Assembly: GCA_964517605.1 (NCBI GenBank)
Contig: CAZFCE010000007.1
Location: 124,001 to 188,000, forward strand
Direction of reading: 5' to 3'
DNA from: J095 sp964517605
GTDB taxonomy: Bacteria > Chloroflexota > Anaerolineae > 4572-78 > J111
Length of the DNA stretch: 64,000 nucleotides
Made by a program: the position numbers and the translations under genes. The notes under the pieces were generated by a model, which worked only from the letters and a program-made list of their open reading frames with translations, was not told the origin of the DNA and made no database searches. Of this stretch, positions 8,270 through 17,300 are shown piece by piece (position 1 is the stretch's first letter; every line of letters starts with the position of its first letter).

Positions 8270-8354
8270 AACTGGGAGTAGGAAGTAGGGAGTAAGGAGT
8301 AGGGAACGGGGTTTCCCCTTATTTCTTACTCCCTACGCCTTATTCCGTACTTCT
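8270..8354. repeat. GGAGTAGGG-type imperfect palindrome (second copy)
   Basis: A series of GGGAGTAGGAAGTAGGG-like words is followed, after a C/T-rich centre, by the complementary TTACTCCCTAC words. It occupies the spacer between the carbamate kinase and carbamoyltransferase genes and is related to the element at 5960-6022. Confidence 0.5.
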
Positions 8355-8358
8355 TGAA

Positions 8359-9336
8359 TTAGCTCATGGTGAGCGCCATCACGGCTTTTTGCACGTGCAG
8401 GCGGTTTTCGGCTTCGTCGTACACTACGGATTGCGGGCCGTCAATTACGCCGTCGGTCACTTCAATGTTGCGGTCGGCGGGCAGGGGGTGCATAAAAATG
8501 GCGTCGTCGGCGGCCATGGCCATGCGGCGTTCGTCGGTAATCCAGTCCTGGTATTTATCGGTAATCCGTTTGCCTTCGGTTTGGTCGGTGGTGGTGAGCA
8601 GCGGCCCCCAGCTTTTGGCGTAGATAATATCGCTGTCTTTAATGCCGGCTTCAAAGTTGTCCATAATTTCAAAGCTGGTTTTGGCTTTGCGGGCGTTTTC
8701 TTGCCCCTGGGCCACAATTTCGGGCATCAGGTTAAATTCCGGGGGATGAACCAGGCGCACGTTCATGCCAAAGCGCGGCATCAACAAAATAAGGCTTTGC
8801 GGCACGCTGATGGGTTTGAGGTAGCTGCTGGCGTAGGCCCAGCTTACGGTGATGGTTTTGCCGCGCGGATCGCCTTTTTTCTCGATAATGGTCATCAGGT
8901 CGGCCAAAATCTGGAAGGGGTGGTACACTTCGCACTGCATGTTAAGCACCGGCACGCGGCTGGCGGCGGCTACTTCGCGGATGTACTGGTTGCCCACCGG
9001 CCAGTCGCAGTGGCGAATGGCGATGCCATCGTAATAGCGCCCGTAAATTTCACCAATTTCTTTGGCGGTGTCGCCGTGGCTAATCTGGGTGGTTTTGCTG
9101 TCAATAAAAGCGCCGTGGCCGCCCAGTTGGGCAATGCCGGCTTCAAAGCTGGAGCGGGTGCGGGTGCTGCTAAAGAAAAAGAGCAGGGCCAGCACTTTAT
9201 CGCGCAGGTGGGCGTGCGGTTTGCCCATGGCCCGCGCCCGTTTTAGCTCAAACGCCACTTCTAAAACGGTGTCAATTTCGTCTTTGGTCCACTCCTGGGT
9301 GGTGATCATGTCTTTACCGCGCAGGTAAGTTTGCAT
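8359..9336 (-). CDS. YgeW-like knotted carbamoyltransferase
   Basis: This is a member of the aspartate/ornithine carbamoyltransferase superfamily, 325 residues. The carbamoyl-phosphate loop S-S-T-R-T-R-S-S-F is intact. Instead of ornithine-site signatures it has the proline-rich block S-Y-L-K-P-I-S-V-P-Q and M-H-P-L-P-A-D. That layout matches what I recall of E. coli YgeW, whose natural substrate was long unknown. AGGAG precedes the start. With carbamate kinase next to it the reaction probably runs towards carbamoyl phosphate formation. The amino or ureido substrate cannot be read from the sequence; ornithine is unlikely. Confidence 0.82.
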   Translation of the reverse strand: MQTYLRGKDMITTQEWTKDEIDTVLEVAFELKRARAMGKPHAHLRDKVLALLFFFSSTRTRSSFEAGIAQLGGHGAFIDSKTTQISHGDTAKEIGEIYGRYYDGIAIRHCDWPVGNQYIREVAAASRVPVLNMQCEVYHPFQILADLMTIIEKKGDPRGKTITVSWAYASSYLKPISVPQSLILLMPRFGMNVRLVHPPEFNLMPEIVAQGQENARKAKTSFEIMDNFEAGIKDSDIIYAKSWGPLLTTTDQTEGKRITDKYQDWITDERRMAMAADDAIFMHPLPADRNIEVTDGVIDGPQSVVYDEAENRLHVQKAVMALTMS

Positions 9337-9426
9337 TGATTGAGTCTCCTCTTGTTTGTGCTAAATTTAAATAAGGTTGAAGGGGCCGTTTTTTTGCTCT
9401 GATTCCCGGCCCCTAATTCCTGATTC

Positions 9427-10635
9427 CTACTTGAGCATCGCCGGCAGCAGGGCGTAAAATTCGGTGGCTTTCACCACATCATCCAAAATTACGCTGTCTT
9501 CGGTGGTGTGGGCGGTTTCTTCTTCGCCGGGGCCAAAGCCAATGGAGGGAATGCCCGCTTTGCCGGCCCAGTAGATGCCGTTGGTGCTAAAGTTCCATTT
9601 GCCCGCCGGTTCGTGCTCAAAGCCGATGGCGTCGCGGGTGGCTTGCGCGGCCTGTACCAGGGGGTGTTCTTCTTCGTAGGCCCAGGCCGGGAAGTATTTA
9701 TCTACCGGGAAGACAAAGCCGGTGTAGCTGGGTTCATCGTAAAACAGCTCTTCCAGTTTAATGGTGGCTTTGTGTTCGGCGGGGATGAGCGCCTCAATCT
9801 GGGCCAGCACGCCGGCTTTGGTTTCGCCAAAGGTCATGCGCCGGTCAATGAAAATGGTGCATTCATCCGGCACGGCGTTGATGCTGGGGGTGCTCACTTT
9901 CATGTCGCTCACGGTGATTTTGCCGTGGCCCAAAAATTCGTGGTCGCCCAGTTGCGGCTCCAGCTTGCTGATGGCCTCAATGACCGGTAGCATTTTGTAA
10001 ATGGCGTTGTCGCCCAGGTGGTTGCTGGCGGCGTGGGCGCTTTTGCCTTTGGCCGTAATTTTCATTTCCAGCCGCCCTTTGTGGCCGCGGTACACCTTCA
10101 TTTTGGTCGGTTCGCCGATGACCACAAAATCGGGTTTGATGGCGGGGTCAACTTCCACAAACGTGTTGGGGGCAATGCCGTCGCACCATTCTTCCATGTT
10201 GCCAAAATACCACACGGTCAGGCCATCGAGCAGGCCCAGTTGGTTGGCCAGGGCAATGCCGTAAATCATGCCGGGGGTTGAGCCTTTTTCATCGCACGCG
10301 CCGCGGGCAAAAAAGCGGCCATTTTCATCAATTTTGCCGGTGAAGGGGTCCCATTGCCAGGCGCTGGGGTCGCCAATGCCTACGGTGTCTACGTGGCTAT
10401 CGTACACCATCACTTTGGGGCCTTGGCCCATGCGGCCCATAATGTTGCCCATTTTGTCAAAGCGCACTTCTTCAAAGCCGAGTTTGTTCATTTCTGCGGC
10501 AATGCGTTGGCCCACCGCGCCCAGTTGGCTGTCCATGCTGGGGATGGCCACAATTTCGCGCAAAAACTGAATCAGGGTTTCGCGCCGGGCTTCGACTTCT
10601 TCATGAATTTTTTGTGCAAGGGTTGAGTCTACCAT
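9427..10635 (-). CDS. M20-family amidohydrolase (YgeY-like)
   Basis: This 402-residue metal-dependent hydrolase is of the M20 peptidase/deacetylase family. The metal ligands are seen in Y-D-S-H-V-D-T-V and G-A-C-D-E-K-G, the catalytic glutamate region in G-N-M-E-E-W, and a dimerisation-domain G-H-K-G-R-L-E. The cluster with a YgeW-like carbamoyltransferase and carbamate kinase matches the E. coli ygeW-ygeX-ygeY arrangement, where the hydrolase is associated with purine or selenium-related catabolism. GAGGTAA lies before the ATG. It probably releases the amino compound processed by the carbamoyltransferase; substrate unknown. Confidence 0.85.
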   Translation of the reverse strand: MVDSTLAQKIHEEVEARRETLIQFLREIVAIPSMDSQLGAVGQRIAAEMNKLGFEEVRFDKMGNIMGRMGQGPKVMVYDSHVDTVGIGDPSAWQWDPFTGKIDENGRFFARGACDEKGSTPGMIYGIALANQLGLLDGLTVWYFGNMEEWCDGIAPNTFVEVDPAIKPDFVVIGEPTKMKVYRGHKGRLEMKITAKGKSAHAASNHLGDNAIYKMLPVIEAISKLEPQLGDHEFLGHGKITVSDMKVSTPSINAVPDECTIFIDRRMTFGETKAGVLAQIEALIPAEHKATIKLEELFYDEPSYTGFVFPVDKYFPAWAYEEEHPLVQAAQATRDAIGFEHEPAGKWNFSTNGIYWAGKAGIPSIGFGPGEEETAHTTEDSVILDDVVKATEFYALLPAMLK

Positions 10636-10706
10636 TTTTTACCTCGATTTATGTTTGGATTAATTCGTAATTTGTAAGGCGCAATCGGTGGATTACGCCC
10701 TTCAAA

Positions 10707-11441
10707 CTACGCATTACTCCCGCGCCGGATTAGCCGCAGCCGTAGCATATCATCTTTAAAGTAGGAGGTTGCCTTTAAAATGGGCGTGTTGTCCAGGTTA
10801 AAACCAATTTCTTCAAACGAAATCAGCGCGGTGGGTGCCGGCGACAGGTGCAAAATATCGGCCAACCAGCCGGGCGCAACCAGCGGCACAATTTCGCTGA
10901 GGTAGTGGGCCAGTTCTTGCTGGCAATGGGCGGCCAAAAATTGAAAAATGGGCTGGTGAAAGGCGTCGGCGGTGTAGGGTTGCTGGATAAATTTGGTGGG
11001 AATGTGGTTAACGGTAAAAATAACCGGCGCGCCATCGGCCAGAAATAATTTTTTAATCACCAGCGCGGTTTCGCCGGGAGCAAGGTTTAATTCGGCGGCA
11101 ATGGCCGGCTCAACCGGCTGCGCCTCAACGCCAATAATCTGGTTAGAGGGCGTGTAACCGTGGGCTTCGAGCATGGCTTCGTAGGCCCAGATTTCTTCCA
11201 GCCGAATGTGAATTTGCAGGCTGGCCCGGTTTACAAAAGTGCCGGCTCCCTGCCGCCGGATGATAACGCCTTCCAGTTCCAGCCGGCTGAGCGCATCGCG
11301 GATGGTGGTGCGGCTCACGCCCAACGCGGCGGCCAGGTCGGTTTCGGAGGGAATGCGGCCTTCGTCAAATTCTTCGTTGAGAATGCGTTGTTTGATCAGG
11401 GCTTTGGCTTGTTCGGTTAAAGAGGGGGCGCGTTTGATCAT
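10707..11441 (-). CDS. GntR/HutC-family transcriptional regulator
   Basis: This is a 244-residue cytoplasmic regulator. The N-terminal winged helix-turn-helix contains L-A-A-A-L-G-V-S-R-T-T-I-R-D-A-L and the wing R-R-Q-G-A-G-T-F-V. The remainder is a UTRA ligand-binding domain of the HutC subfamily. It is the first gene of the minus-strand operon and starts 71 bases before the M20 hydrolase gene, so it most likely controls that operon in response to a pathway metabolite. A short palindrome that could be its operator lies upstream at 11465-11475. Confidence 0.9.
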   Translation of the reverse strand: MIKRAPSLTEQAKALIKQRILNEEFDEGRIPSETDLAAALGVSRTTIRDALSRLELEGVIIRRQGAGTFVNRASLQIHIRLEEIWAYEAMLEAHGYTPSNQIIGVEAQPVEPAIAAELNLAPGETALVIKKLFLADGAPVIFTVNHIPTKFIQQPYTADAFHQPIFQFLAAHCQQELAHYLSEIVPLVAPGWLADILHLSPAPTALISFEEIGFNLDNTPILKATSYFKDDMLRLRLIRRGSNA

Positions 11442-11464
11442 TTATAAAACGTATGGTGGTATGG

Positions 11465-11475
11465 TTGTAATACAA
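11465..11475. promoter_or_regulatory. Candidate GntR operator palindrome
   Basis: TTGTA-A-TACAA is a perfect short palindrome 24 bases before the regulator start. It has the G-T ... A-C half-site character of GntR/HutC operators but does not match the textbook spacing exactly, so the assignment is tentative. Confidence 0.35.
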
Positions 11476-11518
11476 ATGTAGTTTACGCCCAATTTGGATT
11501 TTCGTCAATAGGTACTTC

Positions 11519-11546
11519 TTGAAAAAAACGGTTTTCCGGGGATAAT
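11519..11546 (+). promoter_or_regulatory. Sigma-70-type promoter of the Ala-rich lipoprotein gene
   Basis: TTGAAA (11519-11524) and GATAAT (11541-11546) are separated by 16 bases, about 40 bases before the lipoprotein start, which has its own GGGGGAG ribosome-binding site. Confidence 0.6.
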
Positions 11547-11587
11547 ACCGTACACACTACCAAACTTTTTACAGGGGGAGTTTTATA

Positions 11588-12475
11588 ATGAAAACAATTT
11601 TGGCCGTAACCGTTGTTGTGCTGGCCGCGCTGTGTTGTTGTGGCGGCAATGGGCAATTGCGAGAACTGCTCGGCGGCAGATTTCGATCTATTTTGGAGGG
11701 GTCAGCTAAAGTAGATTTAGAAAAAATCCTAACCACCACCACGCCGGAAGCCGCGCCGGCGGCCACCGCCGCCAGTGGTGAGGCCGCTGCGGCCATAGCC
11801 ACCGCTCAGGCCGTGGCCGGGGCCGCCGGCAGCGAAAGCGACGCCGCCGCGGGCAAGGCCGCCACTGCCGCCGCCGAAGCTGTAGCCGGAGCCGCCGGTA
11901 GCGAAGCCGCTGCCGCTGTGGCTACGGCTCAGGCTGTGGCCGGAGCCGCCGGCAATGAAGCCGCCGCTACCGCTCAGGCCGCTGTGGGCGCTGCCGGCAG
12001 CGATGCCGCTACCGCCGTCGCCGGGGCCGTTGGCGGTGACGAAGCCGCCGCCGCGGTGGCCACCGCTCAGGCTATTGTGGGGTCCACCGGCAACGGAGCC
12101 GCCGCGGGAACGCCGCAAGATACCGAAAAAATGGTTGAGTCGTTGTTGCAACAACTTGGCAAAGATGGCGGCAAGGCTATGGATATGGATATGGGCTGTG
12201 AGAACGTGACCGTGCCTATGCCCGACGACAAAGCCGGCTGCGTGAGCATGGCCGGTTTTACCACTTACTCCACGGCCAAAAGCCAGGATGAAATCAACAA
12301 GCTGTACGATGCCTATTTTGTAGGCAAAGGCTGGGATCACTTTAAGCCGATGATTCAGGGCGAGGTAATCAACGCCTGGTCACTCAACGGGGGCTACGCC
12401 TTTTTAACCTTTGTGGCCAAAGGCGGCGAAGGCGGTAAAAATTTGGTGAGCGTTGGCGAGGTAAGCGGGCAATAA
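11588..12475 (+). CDS. Putative Ala-rich repeat lipoprotein
   Basis: This 295-residue protein is probably exported. It has a hydrophobic N-terminus ending in the lipobox-like L-A-A-L-C (cysteine 16), followed by C-C-G-G. Residues about 55-175 are a degenerate repeat rich in A-T-A-Q-A-V-A-G-A-A-G units, likely a helical or flexible spacer. The last 110 residues form a compact domain with two cysteines (G-C-E-N-V and A-G-C-V) that could make a disulfide. GGGGGAG precedes the ATG. It converges with the pseudokinase gene with no gap between the stop codons. Function unknown. Confidence 0.6.
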   Translation: MKTILAVTVVVLAALCCCGGNGQLRELLGGRFRSILEGSAKVDLEKILTTTTPEAAPAATAASGEAAAAIATAQAVAGAAGSESDAAAGKAATAAAEAVAGAAGSEAAAAVATAQAVAGAAGNEAAATAQAAVGAAGSDAATAVAGAVGGDEAAAAVATAQAIVGSTGNGAAAGTPQDTEKMVESLLQQLGKDGGKAMDMDMGCENVTVPMPDDKAGCVSMAGFTTYSTAKSQDEINKLYDAYFVGKGWDHFKPMIQGEVINAWSLNGGYAFLTFVAKGGEGGKNLVSVGEVSGQ

Positions 12476-14317
12476 CTACGGCACGGTCAGGGGCGTTTGC
12501 GTTTGGTTTGATTCGCCCCGCGTGTTTTGCGCCAAAATCTGAATAGTGTACGAACCGGCAGACAGGTTGCTAAATTCGTCTTCGATCACGCAGGTAGCCA
12601 GGTTGCGGCAGGCGTGATTGTTGTTAGCCACCATCTGCCGGTTTGTATTTTCGGCGCGAATAACCCACACCAAAACCGTGGCTACCCCGGCGGGGTCGGT
12701 AATGGTGGCTGAAAATTTTATCGGGCTGCCGGCATTAGTGGCGGTGGGCAGGTTTACCTGGATGCCTTTGCCGGGAGTGCTGGCCGGGGATGGTGTGGTG
12801 GTGGGTTGGGCCGTTGGTTTGGGCGTGGCGGTGGCCGGTTTGGGCGTAGCCGATGCCGGCAACGGCGTGGCGGTGGGTTGGGGTGTGGCGGTAGCCGATG
12901 GCAACGGCGTGGCGGTGGCCGTGGCTTCAACGGTCGGTTCGCTGGTGGTCGGTTCCGTGGCGGGCGGTGGGGTGAAGGTAGCCGTGGCCTCCACCGTGGC
13001 TTCTACGGGCGGCGTGGCACTGTCCGCTGCGGGCGTGGCGGGCATATCAGCCTGGCTGGCTGGCGTTTCAACCGAGGCCGGTTCGGCGCTAACGGCGGTG
13101 CCGGTGGCGGTGGGAACGCCGGCCTGTTGCGCGACGCCCGGCCCGGGCCGCTGCTCCAACTCATCCAGCATAAGCAGCGCGCCGCTGCACAAAATGCCCG
13201 CCACAAAAATTAATAGCGCCCACAGCCACAGCGGTCGCTGCGGGGCCGGTTGGGAGCGGCGTTTTTTGCTTTTAGCCGGGCCGGCGGCTTTGGGCGTGAA
13301 CGTTACCGCCGGAACGGGCCGCGTGCCGGGAATTGGCGGCGGCAGCGGGCGGGTGGGCACGGTGGCGTGTCCGGGCCGGGCCGGTTCGGTTTTGGCCAGC
13401 GCCGCCTGCCACGCTTCGGGGCGGGGCCGCAACTGCGGCGAGTGGTAGCCGGCCAAAAAACAGTTGCGGAACAGGTCGGCGGCGGGCAACGAATCAAGCG
13501 GTGGCGCGCCGGGCGGCGGCACAATCGGGTTTTCGTTGGGCTGCTGAAAGGCAAAATAGCCCAGCCGGATGGCCTCGCCGATGGCCGGCGGGTCGCCGCG
13601 CCCCAGCCATTCAAATTGAAACGGGTGATAGCCGTGCGTTAACAGCTTAAACAGCAGCACGGCCAGCCCAAACCGGTCGTGTTCCGGCAGGTAGGTGGTG
13701 GCTTCGGTGAGTTGCCCCTGCAACTCCGGGGGCGTGTACTCCGGGGTGCAGGGCGGGCTGGGGTAAAAAATAACCTGCCCGGCTTTAGAAAGTTTAACCT
13801 GGAGTTGGTCGGCGGGATTAAAAAACACGGTGCCGGCGGGCGTAACGCTAAAGTTATCTTCATTGATATTGCCCACCATGTAGCCGTGGGTGTGCAGCGC
13901 GCCCATCACCCTGGCCAGGTTTTGGGCAATCTGGTACAGATGCTGCTCGGTGAAGTGGGGCAAATATTCGGCGCGATGGGCGGGGTTAATGGCAATGGCC
14001 AGCGGCACGGCGGTACCGGCCACCACCGGAGCCAGGTAGCCCATAAATTGGCCCGGCTCGGTGTAGAGCAAATCCAGCGGCCAGGCGATGAAGGGCGGTT
14101 GGCCGCCGGCGGCATCAAAGGGGGGATGTTCTTTCATCCAGGCCAGTTTTTGTTGCGTGGCCAGGTTGGGCGACGTGTTGTAAATTACGGCGGCCAGCCC
14201 CGGCTGCCCGTTCACCGCAAAAATCGAGGTTTGGGCATCTTTTTTTAGTTTGGCCCCCAATTGAATGGGATTTTGCTGGGCGTTGAAGAACATCATGGGC
14301 GCAGCCTTTGCGGACAT
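12476..14317 (-). CDS. Membrane-anchored pseudokinase (HHH/YegI-like kinase fold) with extracellular domain
   Basis: This 613-residue protein starts with a kinase-like domain (residues about 15-270) that keeps the C-lobe block P-E-Y-T-P-P-E-L-Q-G and the H-D-R-F-G-L-A-V-L-L-F-K helix. In active relatives the catalytic loop reads V-G-D-x-N; here it is V-G-N-I-N-E-D-N. The metal-binding D-T-D-S-F-Q is replaced by N-P-A-D-Q-L-Q. Both catalytic aspartates are therefore missing and it is probably a signalling scaffold. A transmembrane helix lies at about 370-392. It is followed by a Thr/Pro/Ala-rich linker and a C-terminal beta-sandwich-like domain outside the cell. It follows the giant sensor by 24 bases. 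Confidence 0.75.
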   Translation of the reverse strand: MSAKAAPMMFFNAQQNPIQLGAKLKKDAQTSIFAVNGQPGLAAVIYNTSPNLATQQKLAWMKEHPPFDAAGGQPPFIAWPLDLLYTEPGQFMGYLAPVVAGTAVPLAIAINPAHRAEYLPHFTEQHLYQIAQNLARVMGALHTHGYMVGNINEDNFSVTPAGTVFFNPADQLQVKLSKAGQVIFYPSPPCTPEYTPPELQGQLTEATTYLPEHDRFGLAVLLFKLLTHGYHPFQFEWLGRGDPPAIGEAIRLGYFAFQQPNENPIVPPPGAPPLDSLPAADLFRNCFLAGYHSPQLRPRPEAWQAALAKTEPARPGHATVPTRPLPPPIPGTRPVPAVTFTPKAAGPAKSKKRRSQPAPQRPLWLWALLIFVAGILCSGALLMLDELEQRPGPGVAQQAGVPTATGTAVSAEPASVETPASQADMPATPAADSATPPVEATVEATATFTPPPATEPTTSEPTVEATATATPLPSATATPQPTATPLPASATPKPATATPKPTAQPTTTPSPASTPGKGIQVNLPTATNAGSPIKFSATITDPAGVATVLVWVIRAENTNRQMVANNNHACRNLATCVIEDEFSNLSAGSYTIQILAQNTRGESNQTQTPLTVP

Positions 14318-14341
14318 GGTTGAACGTAATTAAATTGACGG

Positions 14342-17300
14342 TTAACTGCCAACGGTTTCGGCCAGCGTGTCGGGCATGCCGGTAAGCATGGTTTGCACGC
14401 CTTTAAGCTGGGCCGCCTGGACAATTTTGTTCAAATGGTCAGTTACCTGGCTGTCAATGGCGGGAATGCCGGAGACATCGAGCATGACAATTTTGGCCCG
14501 GTGCTCGTTAATGCCGTTGAGCAGGGTTTGGGTAATGCGTTTGGCGCGAACGGCATCAATTTTGCCAATGAGCGGCACGGCAATCATTTGCCCCATCATG
14601 GGGATAATGGGCGTGGGCAGGGTTTGAATGGCTTCTTCCTGCACCTCAATGATGCGTTTTTCCAGAGCCACGCGCTGTTGCTCGGCTTCTTTTTGTTTTT
14701 CTTGCAGATGCAGGTTGGCCAACGCCGCCGCCAGATAACCGGCCACGGTGTTGAGCAGGTTAACATCGCTTTCTTTAAAGCGGTTGGGCTGGTTGTGTTG
14801 AAAATCCAGCACGCCCCACAGCGTTTTTTGGGCAATTAACGGCACGTTGAGCGCGGCGCGGGTATCGGGCAGCAGCGGGTGCGGGTTAAAATTGGGATCG
14901 TGCTTTACGTCGTTGCTCAGGGCAATTTCCCAGGTGCGGGCGGCGCGGGCGGTTAAACTGCGCTTCAAATCCAGCGGGAGGCGCTGGCCTTCGGCCTGTA
15001 AAAATTCGGCGGCTTCGCCGGCCACGGCTTGCAGCGCCAAATCGCCGCCGGTGGGATCAAACCGGAAAAATTGCACGTGGTACAGGTTGAGCTGGTTTTG
15101 CAACAGCGCCGTTACTTCGCTTTGCAGTTTGGCGGGGGCATGGATGGCGTTAACCTGTTCGGCCACGGCGTTGGCAATTTTGAGTTGTTCGGTGAGGGCG
15201 CTGCGCTCGGCTTCTACATGGCACAGGTTGGTAATATCCTGGTCAATGCCCTGAAAGCCGCGCAAAAAGCCTTTGGCATCGAGCATAGGGCGTAGCGTGC
15301 TTTGGCCGTAACGCACCGAGCCGTCTTTGTGCCGCCACGGAATGGTCAGTTCGCGCCAGCCGGAGTTTTCGTTTACCTGTTCAACAATGAGTTGCACAAA
15401 TTTTGACTGGATTTGGGTGCGGCTGTCGGGCTGGATTAAATCAAAAATGGATACGTCCACCAGTTCGGCGGGGGCGTACCCCAGCAGCCGGCTTACCACC
15501 GGGTTTGAGGCGATGAGTTTGCCGTCGGTATCCACGCTCCACACCCAGTCTGAAACCGAGGTGAACAGTTGGCGGAGTTGGCTCTGGCTGTAATCCAGTT
15601 CGGCGGCGGCCACAGCGTTGGCGCTTTGCAGCGCGGCATCGGCGGCAGCTTTGGTTTGTTGCAGTTCTTCTTCGGCAGCGGTTTTGGTTTGTTGCAGTTG
15701 GGCGGCGGCTACGGCGTTGGCGCTTTGCAGCGCGGTGTCGGCATCGGCTTTGGTTTGCCGGAGCAAGGACTCGGCGGCGGTTTTGGCCTGTTGTAACTCG
15801 GCGGCGGCCACGGCGTTGGCGGTTTGCAGCGCGGCATCGGCTTCGGCTTTGGTCTGGCGGAGTTCGTCTTGGGCGTGTTGGAGTTTGGCGTCGGCCTCGG
15901 CTTTGGCCTGGCGGAGTTCGTCTTCGGCTTCGGCTTTGGTCTGGCGGAGTTCGTCTTGGGCGTGTTGGAGTTTGGCGTNNNNNNNNNNNNNNNNNNNNNN
16001 NNNNNNNNNNNNNNNNNNNNNNNNNNNNNNNNNNNNNNNNNNNNNNNNNNNNNNNNNNNNNNNNNNNNNNNNNNNNNNCGGCTTCGGCTCTGGTTTGTTG
16101 CAGTTCGGCAATGGCGTCGGCCCTGGTTTGGCGGAGTTCGTCCTCGGCCTCGGCTTTGGTCTGGCGAAGCTCGTCTTCGGCGTGTTGAAGTTTGGCTTCG
16201 GCTTCAAGCCTGGTTTGGCGGAGTTCGGCGGCGGCGGCAATGGCGGCGGCAGCCAGGTGTTCGGTGGTGTGGGCGCGGGTGGCTTGCAGCGCGGCGTCGG
16301 CATCGGCTTGCAGGGCGGCCATATTGTGCGTAATGTGCTGGCGCAGGGCATCGAGTTGAGCCTGCGCCTGTTGGCCAGTTTCTTCTAGCTGCACTTCGGC
16401 GATGATTTTGGTTTGGTGCAGGTCGGCATCAAGCTGGTTGCGGGCCACCAGGCCGGCTATGTGCGCGGCAATGGTTTCAAGCGCCACCGGGGCCAGTTCC
16501 GGCACCTGCTCAAGCGTGGTTGAGGCCAGGTGCAGGGCGGCAATTTGCCGTTCCTGGTTAAATACCGGCACAATGGCCACGCTGCGGGCGGCGGAATCGC
16601 CGGCGGCAAAGGCCGGGTTGTCGGCTGTTTCGGCGGCGTTGGCATAAATTGGGTTTTCGGAGCGCAGGTAGCGGGCTTCGGGTTGAGCGGGTGAAAAAGC
16701 GGCAATCTGGCCATCCAGTTCGCCAGGCATGTTTTGCTGGGCCACCAGTTTGATCTGGCCGCTTTCCTGATCAATAAAGTAAAGCCGGCCCCGGTTTAGC
16801 CCGGTGGCCTGCACGGCGGCGGCCAAACTGTGAACCAGGGCTTCGCCCAGCGGCGGGGTGGCGGCCAGCAGTTGGGCCAGGCGGCGCTGTTCGGTGAGCC
16901 AGGTTTGGGCCTGCTGGCGGTGGGTAAGGTTGTGGTTGATGGCGTTAAAGCCCACCAGTTGCCCCTGCTGATTGCGCACCGGGCTAAACTGGCACTGGCA
17001 GGTTATGGCGGCTTCATCGGGCCGCAGCCAGGTGATGGTTTCGGCCCAGCCGCCCTGTTCTTTGAGCGCCTGTTGAAAACGCGCCTGAAGCTGGTGGCGC
17101 TGGGCGGGCGCAACCAGCGTTAAAAATGATTGCCCGCCCAGTTGAGCGGGCGAATAGCCTAACAGGGTTTCGGTGGCAAGGTTGGCCCCGGTGATGTAAC
17201 CGTTCAGGTCAACCGTAAAAATCCAGTTGGAAATACTGTTGAGCAGGGTGCGGTAGCGGGCTTCGCTGTAGCGCAGGCTGATTTCGGCTTCGGAGCGGGT

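Noticed and set aside
8359..9336. Ornithine carbamoyltransferase (ArgF) of arginine metabolism
   Set aside because: The S-x-x-K-P-x-S-V-P-Q block, the H-P-L-P-A-D motif and the YgeY/carbamate kinase context point to the YgeW-like group instead of ornithine-specific enzymes.
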